Shown here piece by piece: positions 23,678-34,455 of a stretch of 64,000 bases of DNA. The DNA is taken from NCBI GenBank assembly GCA_036365145.1, contig JAEOAD010000030.1, positions 10,788,501 through 10,852,500 on the forward strand, in the 5' to 3' direction. Each line of letters opens with the position of its first letter. Within the stretch, counting starts at the first letter, position 1. The stretch is from Orientallactaga sibirica. Taxonomy: Eukaryota; Chordata; Mammalia; Rodentia; Dipodidae. The notes beneath the pieces were generated by a model. The model was not told the DNA's origin. It saw only the letters and a program-made list of their open reading frames with translations, and did no database searches. The position numbers and the translations under genes are program-made.

Positions 23678-24287
23678 CTAAGGAAGTCTTCCCAGAAGGG
23701 TCCTTCCCATCCATTATCCTTAATCACATAACTTCTGGTTTCATGGTTCCATCACCTTCAGTTTGCCCAAGCCACAGAAATCATGAAGCTCACAATTTAA
23801 GCTAACATGCCTCTTGGGTGTTATTTCTTCACATGCTATCCTAAAGGCTGCAACCATGTTATTCCAGCAAGTTCTAGTTCTAGCCTTACCCAGTGTGAAA
23901 TCTCAGCATTCCTTATGACAGTCTGAAGGTGAATTCTAAGTATTAGACATGAGATAAGGGAATTTATTGTGTAACCTTTGATGAATCTCTTTCCTGCTGT
24001 CTTTTGCTCCTGGTAGAATCCTCTGTTCCTACCATAGGATCTCATATAGGGTAGATGCTAATGTGATTTCTGGAATGATCTTTGGTGACTGTGAAGAGAC
24101 AACTAACCTACTCTCACATATTTGCCCTAGTGTCTGTCCTACATTTTAGCTTCCACATCTGTTGACTGCCATCAGCAACTGCTGTTTGCTGCATCTTTCT
24201 ATGTGTAAGTGTGCATAACTCCAGAGAGGCTAAGCCAGCCTGAGTATATGTAAAGGAAGCCCACAAGGTGGGTTGGGCCTCACTTAC

Positions 24288-24482
24288 CGGTACTTCCACT
24301 GACTGCATGGAGAGATCACATGGCGGCTTCAGGGCCTTGGGCCTCGTGGCATACCAGAAAGTGGTAAGCGCGGCAAAAGCTCCGACACCCACGAGTGTGT
24401 TGGTTGGAAGGGTGCGTACATACTGCCGGATGTCAATCAGCTCTGGCATTCGAAAATACCGGAACAATTCGTGGGCTTCCAT
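24288..24482 (-). CDS. ACSL1: ACSL1 first coding exon: N-terminal membrane anchor (residues 1-65)
   Basis: The frame opens MEAHELFRYFRMPELIDIRQ and ends SMQSVEVP. The initiator ATG sits in an optimal context (ACCATGG). A hydrophobic segment at about residues 25-45 (VGVGAFAALTTFWYAT) followed by the basic stretch RPKALKPP is the signal-anchor that tethers ACSL1 to the ER or outer mitochondrial membrane. The exon ends in phase 0 at the donor GTAAGTG (24287-24281), so the longer open frame that runs on to 24114 is intron read-through. Length and sequence agree with the 65-residue first coding exon of human and mouse ACSL1. Confidence 0.96.
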
Positions 24483-24514
24483 GGTCCTGTGCTAGTGGTT
24501 CCCTAGGCCAAATT
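24483..24514 (-). other. ACSL1: ACSL1 5' UTR part of exon 2
   Basis: The acceptor (pyrimidine-rich tract, then CTTCTGATAG) ends at 24515. The 32 nt between it and the ATG contain no upstream ATG. Every alternative first exon would splice to this acceptor, so all promoters give the same protein start. Confidence 0.8.
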
Positions 24515-24626
24515 CTATCAGAAGAGAAAGATGTCAGCATTCACTCCAGGGACAGAACACCACTCTAGGATCCCCAAAGGCCAGTTACCTAGCACTATGG
24601 CTTACTGCTCCATCAAGATACGAATT

Positions 24627-24666
24627 CATAGGCTTCCATGGTCCTATCCTGGTAGTTCCATAGTCC
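24627..24666 (-). pseudogene. Degenerate copy of the ACSL1 start-codon region
   Basis: Forty bases match 24470-24509 at 32 of 40 positions, in the same orientation, 157 bp upstream of the true start. The copy keeps ACCATGG and reads MEAYEFVS then stop, against MEAHELFR in the gene. It lies in intron 1 just before the exon 2 acceptor. Confidence 0.5.
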
Positions 24667-25204
24667 AAGGGCCCAGGTGTTTTCCCACAAGTCAAATTTC
24701 ATTTTTCTGAAAACAGTTTAATCATTCATATTTGTTCTATTTCTTCATGATCTTCTGTAAAAAATATTCCTTTCCTTAACCACACCGTCAGTTCTTGCTA
24801 CAAGATGCTCAAATAAGTGGTATAGCTTTCACTTTCTTCTATGAAATTACATTGCTGCTCTCTTCTACCTAATCAAATACATTCAGGTCTCATTATGAAG
24901 GCTAATGGGGCTCTGAGTGAAGAACAGCAAACAAGCTCAAACCATGTAAGGGCCTTCAGGTGCTGTTTCTTCCGGAGATCAGAACAAGTTCCCCAACTGG
25001 TAAACCAAACCAGTTTAAATTTCTCCATGCCTCTCAGCTTCCCAATGATCCTCACATCACAGAAACAGCATATAAATGGGGAGATCCACACTCAACTGTT
25101 CTAATTCTCTTTTGTGTTCCCTAAGATGAATAAAAAACTGGTGTGAATCAACTTTACATCAAATATGAGAGATCTACAGAGATTACAGATCTGCATGTGA
25201 GAGA

Positions 25205-25405
25205 AAGTATAGAGCGGTATTGAAGATTACATTCAGGAGTCAAATCCTGCATCTCTGCCTATGAGCTGTGTGACTTGAGATAAACCACTTTGCCTCTCTG
25301 TACCTTGGTTTTCTTCTCTACAAATAGAGATGAAAATAGTACAAAACTCAGTGGGCTCTTAGGACCGCTAAGTGATTCACATCAAGAGCTTAGGATGGTA
25401 TCACA
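25205..25405 (+). mobile_element. MIR SINE, old
   Basis: GAGCTGTGTGACTTGAGATA, CTCTCTGTACCTTGGTTTTC and AAATAGAGATGAAAATAGTA reproduce the MIR core in order. Confidence 0.7.
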
Positions 25406-26043
25406 CATAAGAAAGTATTTTCAAAGTAAAAAAGAAAGTGTTGTAAGTTGTTATTACCTCCTCTACCAATGTTCAGTGATTAGTTCTGATTGAGGAACAC
25501 TAAGTTACTAAGGTAATAAAAGTGATGCTTGTCTACAGTTAGCAAGCAAATTGAAGAAGCCAAATACATGCAGAAGAAAATCAGGTTAATAACATACATC
25601 AAAATCTCAAACTGAATTTTGCAGATAGACAACTTATATGAAGAATAGTCTAAAAAACAGACATGCCCTAGAGTGATTACAGGAATGAATCAAATTGGAA
25701 AATTATTGATGAACACCTGCTCTAAAGTCTGGCACCCAGGAAGGAAATGGGCTGAGAGACTTCACATACTCTCTGGCAGTGCAACAAGTGCTCCCATACA
25801 GTTGAGATTAGGCAGCACTTGTGAGCTGTTATATATACTTTTTAATAGCCAGCTCACAAGACTGACATGATTTTAAAAAACATAGAAACCCTTTGTTTAA
25901 ATTTAAGCTATACTATTGTATTTTTTTTTGTTAACAGAGTAACAGTTCAATCTCCTTTTCATGACCAATAATACCATAGTACCCCACACACTGCATTTGG
26001 CTCAGCAACTTCAATCTTGTTCTACCACAACTCTGGGGGAGTG

Positions 26044-26055
<12 letters not shown>

Positions 26056-26098
<43 letters not shown>
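26056..26098. repeat. CA microsatellite
   Basis: About 21 uninterrupted CA units after a CT run, some 130 bp downstream of the alternative ACSL1 first exon. Confidence 0.95.
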
Positions 26099-26101
<3 letters not shown>

Positions 26102-26224
26102 ACAGACATGCACACATATACAGTATTTCAAGTTTTAGCAAGATAACAAAGAAAGAATAGATAAGCAAATATCTTTGGATCTTAACTCTAGAGAGAAAGC
26201 ACCAGTACTTACAAAAGCGCTCAC

Positions 26225-26345
26225 CATTTGTGCCACCAACAGCTGACTGCTAGGTGACAAGTCAAGGCAGAAGCAGAAAAGGGCAGCAAGGCTGGGGGTG
26301 GGGCAGGGGCCAGGGCAACTCAGCCGGGGCGGGCGCTTACCAGCC
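26225..26345 (-). promoter_or_regulatory. Alternative ACSL1 promoter and first exon (C-type), predicted
   Basis: On the minus strand a GC box (CGCCCGCCCCGG, about 26322-26335) is followed by a TATA-less stretch and a donor CACAAATG|GTGAGCG at 26224. Other donors are GTAAGT at 26212 and GTAAGC at 26340. With the DR1 element just upstream, the layout resembles the PPAR-responsive C promoter described for rat Acsl1. A first exon of about 50 nt ending at 26225 would splice 1.7 kb to 24514. Exon borders are predicted; which donor is used is undecided. Confidence 0.5.
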
Positions 26346-26350
26346 TGCCA

Positions 26351-26372
26351 AGGTCTTTCAGGGCATTAGTCA
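26351..26372 (-). promoter_or_regulatory. PPAR response element (DR1) of the ACSL1 alternative promoter
   Basis: The plus strand carries AGGGCATTAGTCA, two imperfect AGGTCA half-sites one base apart, with the extension AGGTCTTTC on its 5' side. The full 22 bp differ at about one position from the PPRE I recall from the rat Acsl1 C promoter. PPAR/RXR dimers bind such DR1 sites and induce fatty-acid genes. The identity with the rat element is from memory. Confidence 0.65.
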
Positions 26373-26843
26373 CATGCTGAATCCCATGCTGCTGCCCACT
26401 GGGCTAAAGGTAACTAGCAGACAAAATCCATACTTGACTTCTCAGGAGAAGGGTGGAGGATGGGCCAATAAGAAGCTGAGAGTAGAGTCACCCCACTGCT
26501 CCACCCATGGGCAGGGAGTGCCTGCTACCATGGGCAGTTCTGCAAACAGACACTGTTTTCATTTTTCTCAGCTTCCCAATAAACAGACAATGAATTTTTT
26601 TCAGCCACTGAAATGAAGTATTGGATATTGGGTATTATAGCTCACCACCATGAGACAGCTCAGAAGTGAGCAGACTGCCAGGGTACACTCACAGCAGATG
26701 CAATCTAGATGCAGCCACAAGAACTGAGCTACTCCTGTCACTGCACACTTGAGGGCAGGCACTGTGCTAGGAGCTGGTTAGGCAATGCTGATGACCAGGC
26801 TGGGCATTCGACGGCTGACCAGTGGGGAAAAAACAAAAAAAAA

Positions 26844-27004
26844 GAGCTGGGCATGGTGGCACACACCTTTAATCCCAGCACTCGGGGAGGCAGAGGTAGG
26901 AGGATTGCTGTGAGTTTGAGGCCACCCTGAGACTACATAGTAAATTCCAAGTCAGCCTGGGTTGGAGCGAGAACCTACCTTGAAAAACCAAAAACAAAAA
27001 AGAA
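26844..27004 (+). mobile_element. B1 SINE
   Basis: AGCTGGGCATGGTGGCACAC to CTACCTTGAAAAACCAAAAA. Confidence 0.9.
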
Positions 27005-29875
27005 AGGTCCACCAGGCTGTGGGGCAGAACTTTCTGAGGATGCCTACACCAAGACATCAAAGGTAAGCAGACAAATTAAGCCCAGGTCCCATGGCACTGG
27101 ACACGGAGATTGCACAAACAGTACTGCAACCTTGCATACACAAAGTGTTCCATCCTAATGTGCAAACCTGCTTTGCCTCCCATCATTTTACTCCAATTGT
27201 CTTCATCACCCAGCAGTGCTCCAAGTCTAAAGAAGCATCATCCATCCTCACCCACGTACTTGTGCCCTTCTCTCTTTTCTCCCCACAGTCCCTGAGGTCA
27301 CTGCCATAAAATCTAGATGTGTGCATTTACAGGGATTGAATCTGGTAGAATTACATCCTTGAGTAAGAATATCAAATAACACATCTCTAAACAAATACAG
27401 TCATACGCATGGGATCAATTTATCGTTTTTAAGCAGCAGCAGGAGCAGCAGTAGCCATGCTATAGTTTGTATTGTGCTAAGAAAGTTTAGTAAGGCCAGC
27501 AAAGAAAGTTTTAAAAATTTCAGAGAATCACATATTTAATAGTATGTATGCAAGAACATTTTATTAGATACTAATATGTAATGCTAAGCACTTAAATCCA
27601 CTCAAATTCCTACATTTAGTGTTTAAAACTATGGCACAACAGTTTAACCCATGCTTAAAGCCCAGTAACAATCTGCAGACCACCTTTATTGAACATACTG
27701 GTTAAGGCTATACATAGGAAAACTAGTCTGTGCACAAGAGTGCCTCATTTAGAAGTCAAGAATAACTCTAAAGCATGAAATGATTAGCAATATAAACGTC
27801 TTCTATTTTACATGTTACTAAGGAAAAGGCACTTGAGTATTTTAAAATAGAGACAGTTGAAGAAAATCAACAAATAGCCTTTCTATGCTGTATGAAGACA
27901 GACAATATAACTTTAAGATTCATTCCCAAAAGATCTCCAAAGCATTCAGACTCATATACTCGTTAATAAATGGTTAAAACTAACAGACAGATTTTGTTCT
28001 CATTTCTATGGTGTTCTGGTTGGAATTTTCCTTTATTTTTTCAAAGCAAATTTCCATGTCACTAGCCAGGGAAGCTTATAGCCCAGGTACATATATTATG
28101 TGCTGTTTGCTAAGAATAACTCAACTGGCTTAGAGGCTTAGGATGCCTATCTCTCAGTGGGAAACACACAAATTTACTGATAGCTTCTCCTCCCACTACA
28201 ACTACTCCTGCACACCTCTCCCCACTTATAAAAAGTGAGTTGCTACACTGTGTCTCTTGAACTGCCTATAAAAGGGGAGTCAAAAACCACAAATTGACAG
28301 GGAATATAATAGCAGTCAGGGAAATCCACCACAAACCCGTGAAGAATCAGGCATAGAATGCCTTTAAGTATACATGGATAGAAGCAGGTTGCAGAGGAGG
28401 GCAGTGGAAACTGATGACATGATGGTCAGAAAAAAACAGAAATTCTGATGATGCCTCTTTGTCCAAGCTTTGGACAGAATTGCCAACACATACTACATGC
28501 TTTGTAGAAGTGTTGACATCCTGCATCTTAATGGACTACCTTAGTAACAAAATGATCAGAAAACCAAAGCTAGAGGTAGAAAAACCTCTGTTCACAGTGT
28601 CTGGCAAGAATAGGACACTACCCTAATTCTAAATCCAACTTACATGAAAGATTCTTGCCCTTGGCTGGTCCTTGACTGTCTACTGAGAATGTCCACAAGG
28701 TTAGCTGCGTATGGACATGGTCTACTCTAGGTTAGCAACTATGAACTGTGAACTGTGTTCCAGCGTTAACTTGCTATTGTGAGACCAACACCTGAAATCC
28801 ATTTGAACTCTTGATGTCTTACATCAGTGCTAGCATTGATCCTGTCACCCTGGCCTCTGCACATGTGGGTTCAATGCCCACTGCACACAAAGGTTCACCT
28901 CTTACCAATGTGTTACTGTTGTTTGCATTATGAAAAAGTAAATCAGAGCCAGAGGAGACCCACAAGGGCATTGTCCTCTAAGGACACACAGGAATGAATA
29001 CATACACACACGCACAGCACACAGCTCCTACAAAAATCTGTAAACTTTTACTTACAGTAGCATTTTACTTGCTTCTTGTTGTTTGTAAAGAAAAAAACAG
29101 GTGATCTGGATGGTCCTCTCCGTCTGAAGTTTCTAGAGCTTTCATCAAACTGAGTAATAGCTGTCTGATGGAATGCTTCACTAGGAATGCAGACCTCAAA
29201 CAAACCCACATAAATAGCACCCTTGCCCCAGCAGCAGCAAATTGAGAAATTCGTTTATCTTTCCTTAATGCAGCAAGCCTAGTTGGCATGATGCTGCCAT
29301 TCCCTGCCCCACCTCCTCTCTTGGCACAATAAGCTATTTACAGAGGGCTGACTGTGCCCCCTTTGTCATGCACTAGTTGGTCAGAGCTCAGGCCCCCCAG
29401 AGGAACAAGAGTGTGGCAGCCAGGCGATTTGCCGTCCTTTCAGTGTACCACTCCAAAGCTGTTGGAGTCATGCTCCTTAACCCTGGCTGGCAAAGCACCT
29501 AAAGCTAGATTTGCTTAAGTCATAGCCTCTGGAGCCAAAAGAGCAGAGTGATCCCTAGAGAGAGGGAGGAACAGAAGCACCAAAGAGATGCAAATCTCCC
29601 ACTTAAAAAGGAGGCAGGGGTGGATATCCACACAACATCCTACACAGGATTCCCTTACATGCAAGCAGCTTTTGGTTATCTCAGTTATGGTTTGGGAAAC
29701 TTGAGGCTCCTCTGCACAAAGAAACAAGTGGTTCCACAGAGAATTAATCATTCCCATCCACCGCCTGGGGACATTTCTTCTCAACTAAGTACAATAAACC
29801 TTAAACCAATGGAATTTTCATTAGATCCTATGGATTATCAATTCAATTTCACTGAAGATTTTAAGAAATAAAATG

Positions 29876-30011
29876 GCCTGGGAAGATGGCTCAGTGGTTA
29901 AAGGCACTTGCTTACAATGCCTTCCAGTTTAGAGTTTAATTCCTCAGTCATTCTTGCAGCAGCAAGAGACCTTGGCATACCTACACACACACACACACAC
30001 GCAGGCACGCA

Positions 30012-30063
<52 letters not shown>

Positions 30064-30075
30064 TAATTTTTAAAA
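29876..30075 (+). mobile_element. tRNA-derived SINE, truncated, ending in a CA/CGCA repeat
   Basis: TGGGAAGATGGCTCAGTGGT head and CAAGAGACCTTGGCATACC body; the 3' end is replaced by an alternating repeat (29984-30059). Confidence 0.75.
29984..30059. repeat. CA / CGCA alternating repeat
   Basis: A CA run, then GCAGGCACGCACGCACGCAC-type units, then a second CA run: about 75 bp of nearly perfect purine-pyrimidine alternation. Confidence 0.95.
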
Positions 30076-30244
30076 AGAAACAAAGTAGAGATACTTTGTT
30101 TTATACACTTACTTTATGAAATATTGGAGTTAAGCTAAGTATGTCTACACTTTCACTGGCCCTGCCCATCCCTACCAAGGTCATCAGAGAAAGAACTGGA
30201 CATAAAACATTTAAAAGCAAGTACAAAGCTATACTATTATTATT

Positions 30245-30415
30245 ATTTTGTTTTTTTTTTGTTTGTTTGTTTGTTTTCAAGGTAGGGTCTCACTCTAGCC
30301 CAGGCTGACCTGGAATTCACTATGTAGTGTCAGGGTGGCCTCAAACTCACGGCGATCCTCCTATCTCTGCCTCCTGAGTACTGGGATTAAAGGCATGAGC
30401 CACCATACCCGGCTC
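30245..30415 (-). mobile_element. B1 SINE
   Basis: CAAGGTAGGGTCTCACTCTA to GAGCCACCATACCCGGCT. Confidence 0.9.
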
Positions 30416-30649
30416 GAAAGCCATACTAATTTTTAAGCAATAAGATTAGAATCATATCTCAACCACTCATATTAGCCATAAGTCACAACTATCAAATATG
30501 CCCATATTCAAAAAAAAAAAGATCCCAAATACAACCTGTCAACCTGAAAAGACAAATTTTTAGAGATGTACATAGGACCATCAAGTATCTTATAATAATT
30601 CCATTTTCATTAAACTTCATATATATGTAAATCACCTACAGATACTTGC

Positions 30650-30735
30650 ACCACTTTGGCTTTATGTGTGTACTGGGAATCAAACCCTGGGCCAGCAGGC
30701 TTTGTAAGCAAGCACCTTTAACCCCCCAGCTCTAA
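30650..30735 (-). mobile_element. tRNA-derived SINE fragment
   Basis: CCACTTTGGCTTTATGTGTG to AAGCAAGCACCTTTAACCCC; only the head half is present. Confidence 0.65.
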
Positions 30736-30819
30736 GCTTGCTTGCTTATTTTATTTATTTATTCATTTATTTTTTAAAAATATATTTCATTCATTTACTT
30801 ATTTACTCATTCACTTATT

Positions 30820-31027
30820 TTTAAAAATTATTTTATTTATTTATTTGAGAGAAAGATATATATAAAGAGAAAAAGAATGGACATACCAGGGCCACCAGCC
30901 ACTGAAAATGAACTCCAGATGCATGTTCCCCCTTGTGCATCTGGCTTATGTGGGTCCTAGAGAGTCAAACTGGGATCCTCTGGCTTTGCAGGCAAACGCC
31001 TTAACCGCTAAGCCATCTTTCCAGCCC
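30820..31027 (-). mobile_element. tRNA-derived SINE
   Basis: Tail TTTTATTTATTTATTTGAGA to head CTAAGCCATCTTTCCAGCCC. Confidence 0.9.
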
Positions 31028-31029
31028 TC

Positions 31030-31279
31030 ATTTATTTATTTTTATTTTTTGGAGAGAGACAGAGAGAGAGAGGGAGAGGAAGACAGATAGAGATGGGCGT
31101 GCCAGCAGCCTCTCAGCTGCTGTGAATGAAATCCAGATGCATGCGCCCCCTGTGGTAAAGTGTGTCACTATGCCCTTGTGTCACTTTGCATCTGGCTAAA
31201 TGTGGGACCTGGAGATTGGAACTGGCATTCTTAGGCTTAGGAGACAGGTGCCTTAACAGCTAAGCCATCTCTCCAGCCC
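31030..31279 (-). mobile_element. tRNA-derived SINE, long subfamily
   Basis: Contains GGTAAAGTGTGTCACTATGC and TTGTGTCACTTTGCATCTGG; head CTAAGCCATCTCTCCAGCCC. It abuts the preceding SINE. Confidence 0.85.
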
Positions 31280-31439
31280 ATCATTCACTTATTTTTGAGA
31301 GAGGAACTTGCTGTGTAGCACAGGCTGGCCTTGAACTCTCTATCCTTCCGTATCAGTTTCTTTAGTGGTGGCACTACAGGAGTGTGTGACCATCCCCATT
31401 TATAGACATCTTTTATTTTTATTATATTCTATTTTTACG

Positions 31440-31645
31440 TCTTTTTATTCATTTACAAGCAGAAAGAGAGCTAGAAGAGCAACAGAGCTAATAGGCACAA
31501 CAGGGCCTCCAGCCACTGCAAACAGACTCTAGATACATGTGCCACTTTGTGCATCTGGCTTTAAGTGGGTACTGGGGAACTGAACTTGGGTTGTTAGGCT
31601 TTGCAGGCAAGTGCCTTAAATACTGAGCCATTGCTCCAGTCCCCT
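31440..31645 (-). mobile_element. tRNA-derived SINE
   Basis: TTCATTTACAAGCAGAAAGA to GAGCCATTGCTCCAGTCCC; diverged. An old antisense B1 lies at 31285-31400. Confidence 0.8.
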
Positions 31646-31678
31646 AGGCATCTTTAAGGTCACTTTTTCAGGCATCTA

Positions 31679-31843
31679 TTTTTTTATTTTTTATTTTTTG
31701 GTTTTTCAAGGTAGGGTCTCATTCTAGCCCAGGCTGACCTGGAATTCACTATGTAGTCTCAGGTGGCCTCGAACTCATGGTGATCCTCCTACCTCTGCCT
31801 CCCAAGTGCTGGGGTTAAAGGCATGAGCCACCACACCTGGCTT
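31679..31843 (-). mobile_element. B1 SINE
   Basis: TCAAGGTAGGGTCTCATTCT to GAGCCACCACACCTGGCT. Confidence 0.9.
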
Positions 31844-31987
31844 GAAATGTTTTTTTGAATTCATGTATGTAGCTACCACTGAAAAAAATTCTTACACCAC
31901 AAGAACACATTTGATTAAGGTTTTGGTTTATGGATTCACATTCATATAACTGAACCTCATTCCTAAAATAAACTGACTTTAAAAAGC

Positions 31988-32225
31988 TTTTTTTTTTTTT
32001 TTTTTTTTGGAGAGAGTCAGAGAGAGAGAGACAGAGACAGATAGAGAATGGGTGTGCCATCAGCCTCTCAGCTGCTGTAAATGAGCTCCAGATGCGTGTG
32101 CCCCCTTGTGGTCAAGTACAGCATTGCACGTTTGCATCTGGCTAAACGTGGGACCTGGAGAATTGAACAGGCGTTCTTAAGCTTAGCAGGCAGGCGCCTT
32201 AACTGCTAAGCCATCTCTCCAGCCC
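31988..32225 (-). mobile_element. tRNA-derived SINE, long subfamily
   Basis: GGTCAAGTACAGCATTGCAC block and head CTAAGCCATCTCTCCAGCCC; AAAAAGCTTTTTT repeats at both ends. Confidence 0.9.
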
Positions 32226-32411
32226 TAAAAAGCTTTTTTATAACAATATCCAATGCTTGCATTTATAAGGCTAAACCTCAAGAAATAATTAACTGACCAG
32301 TGTTAAATTTCTTTGCCTTATGAAAAAGTATATCAGTTATTTTACAAAATCCTGAGGTTAGGATCAGCACAGATGTTTGAGGACAGGAGGCCTGCTCCAT
32401 CTGTTATTGTC

Positions 32412-33008
32412 TGTGGTGGTTTGAATGTGAAATTGTGTCCCCCATAGTCTCATTGAGTTTTTTTTTCCCTTTTTAAAAATTCTTTTGAGACAGAGAAAGA
32501 GGCAAGAGAGAGAGAGAGAATGGGCATGTCAGGGCCTTCAGCATCTGTGAATGAACTCCAGATGTGTGCACCCCCTTGTGGTGCATGTGCAACATTGTGC
32601 ACTTGTGTCACTGTGCATCTGGCTATGTGGGACCTGGAGATTCGAACATGAGTTCTTAGGCTTTGCAGTCAAGCACCTTAACTGCTAAGCCATCTCTCCA
32701 GACCTCTCATGGAGTTTTGATTAAGATTGAGCTTGCAACTTGAGTCTACTGAAGCTGTGCTGTAGGAGGTGGGAGTGGATCTTCTTCAGTCTAGCCCTAA
32801 AGTGTGTTAAGAGCCAGTTTGAGCTTTGGCTGTTGGCTTGCTGCTGCTGACAGTTGTTTCTCTCTGCTGTGGATGCTAAAGTGAGCCAATGTCATCTACC
32901 AAGATGGAACTTCCCCTGGATTCTGTAAGCCTGAAATAAATTACCCTTTCCTCCCATAAGCTGCTTCTGGTCTGGTGTTTGTCCCAGCAACAAAAAGTAA
33001 CTGCCATG
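32412..33008 (+). mobile_element. Solo MaLR-type LTR split by a tRNA-derived SINE
   Basis: Starts TGTGGTGGTTTGAATGTGA and ends AACTGCCATG. TTGTC flanks it at 32407-32411 and 33009-33013. A SINE (about 32460-32705) interrupts the LTR between CTCATTGAGTTTTT and CTCATGGAGTTTT, which repeat across the insertion. Confidence 0.75.
32460..32705 (-). mobile_element. tRNA-derived SINE, long subfamily, inside an LTR
   Basis: GGTGCATGTGCAACATTGTG block and head CTAAGCCATCTCTCCAGACC; the host LTR continues on both sides. Confidence 0.85.
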
Positions 33009-33747
33009 TTGTCCAAAGTGGCTGACAACATATCTTGTAAATTAAAACACTGGAAAGACCTTAATATGAAGGCTGAGAGAGCACCTGGGAAAAACTGTCC
33101 TTATAGTGGAGTACAAGAATTAACTTCATACTTAACTGTGAAGACAAAAGTAGAATTATATAAAACTTGCCTTCCCGCTCCTCAGACTTGGTACATAAAT
33201 ACATGAAAAAGTGTTCAACAAAGCAGCAGTATGTGCCAAACGAGATCATGACAGGGATTTCAGTGAGAGCTGAGGGTCAAGGCACAAAGCAAGTTGGTCT
33301 TCTAAGGGTGGAGACAGGAATACAACAAGAAGCAACTCCACACCCAAGCACCAATACTATTGGCAGATTCACCTGGAACAAACAGCAGAGACTGAACAAA
33401 TAGGAGAGGGGAAGGAGATGCTGGGGAAAATCAGTTGAGTATTAATCCCTAAAGAACCACTGTTAAGCACTTCGCTGTATCAAGCACAGGGTACGCATTT
33501 CCACACATGGCTAAATGTGGTCCTCATCACAGGCTTTATTTATTGCCTTCAATTCAAAGAGCAGAAAATGTCCTGCCCTGTTCCACACAAGAAAAGACTA
33601 GAAGCCAAAAGCAAGGTCTGAAGTCAAAGTCTACGGACCTTGAGAGGCCAGCGCTGTGACCCAAGTGCAACTGATTCAAATCCAGATAGGGGTAGAAGGC
33701 TCTAATGACAAAAGCTCAAAACACAGTGCTGAAAAAAAGCCAGTATC

Positions 33748-34035
33748 TGGGGCTGGGGAGATACCTTAATGAACAAAGCTTCTTGTCCTGCAAGTAAGTA
33801 TGAGGACCTGAATTCAAAACGCCAGGCACAGCGGTGCACAGGTCTAATCCCAGGACTAGGGAAGTAGAGACAGAAGGATTACTGGAGCTCACCGACTACC
33901 CAGTCTAGACTAATTGGTAAGCTCCAAGCTAATGAGAGACTCTGTCTTAAAACAAGGCAGACAATGTTCCTGAGGACAACACCTGCACTCACACACATAT
34001 GAACATACAATCACACACACACCACAAACACAAAC
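33748..34035 (+). mobile_element. ID/B1 composite (B4-like) SINE
   Basis: GGGGCTGGGGAGATACCTTA head, B1-like CAGGTCTAATCCCAGGACTA, then GAGACTCTGTCTTAAAACAA and a CA-rich tail. Confidence 0.6.
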
Positions 34036-34059
34036 ATGCTAAAAAGGGACACTATCAAA

Positions 34060-34455
34060 CTCAAATGTCCATCATCAGTAAAAAAAATACACAAAATATG
34101 GTTCACATGATGGGATAGGATTCAGTCATTGAAACACAAAGAAAATCTGGGTCATGCCACAATGTAGGTGATATGAGTGAACATTGAAAACAAGGGGAAA
34201 AAACCACAGGACCAATATTATATGATCACACCTATAGGAGGTACCTGGAATCAAGGACAGAAAGTAGAACAGAAGTTACCATGGACTGGAGGCAAGGGAG
34301 AGAGGGATGAGAGATACTGCCTAATAGGTATAGAGTTTCTGTTCAAGATGATGAAAATGTTGGGATTTGGACAGTAGTAATGGTTATACAACTGTGTGAA
34401 AATACTTAATGCTGTATATACTTAAAAACAGTTAAGATAACAAATTTTGTATTCT
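34060..34455 (+). mobile_element. Old mammalian L1 (L1M) 3' end
   Basis: The order AAATGTCCATCATCAGTAAA, GGATTCAGTCATTGAAACAC, ATATGATCACACCTATAGGA, GAAGTTACCATGGACTGGA and GGTTATACAACTGTGTGAA follows the L1M 3' UTR. A B4-type SINE lies just upstream. Confidence 0.6.

Larger units (their letters stand above)
11795..24287 (-). other. ACSL1 intron 2
   Basis: A 12.5 kb intron with SINEs, a complete solo MaLR LTR (14776-15127), old LTR-like stretches near 13.7-14.06, 16.06 and 20.8-21.15 kb, and purine-rich tracts at 16.8 and 18.6 kb. Large unassigned unique blocks are 11890-12500, 12740-13700, 16960-18020, 19130-20030, 21150-22420 and 22680-23500. Confidence 0.75.

Noticed and set aside
24114..24287. 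Continuation of the ACSL1 exon 2 open frame beyond 24288
   Set aside because: A canonical donor GTAAGTG lies exactly at the end of the family match, and the exon 3 frame fits phase 0 from there.
25931..26146. Open frames through the CA repeat (Cys/Val- and His/Thr-rich)
   Set aside because: Translations of a dinucleotide repeat.
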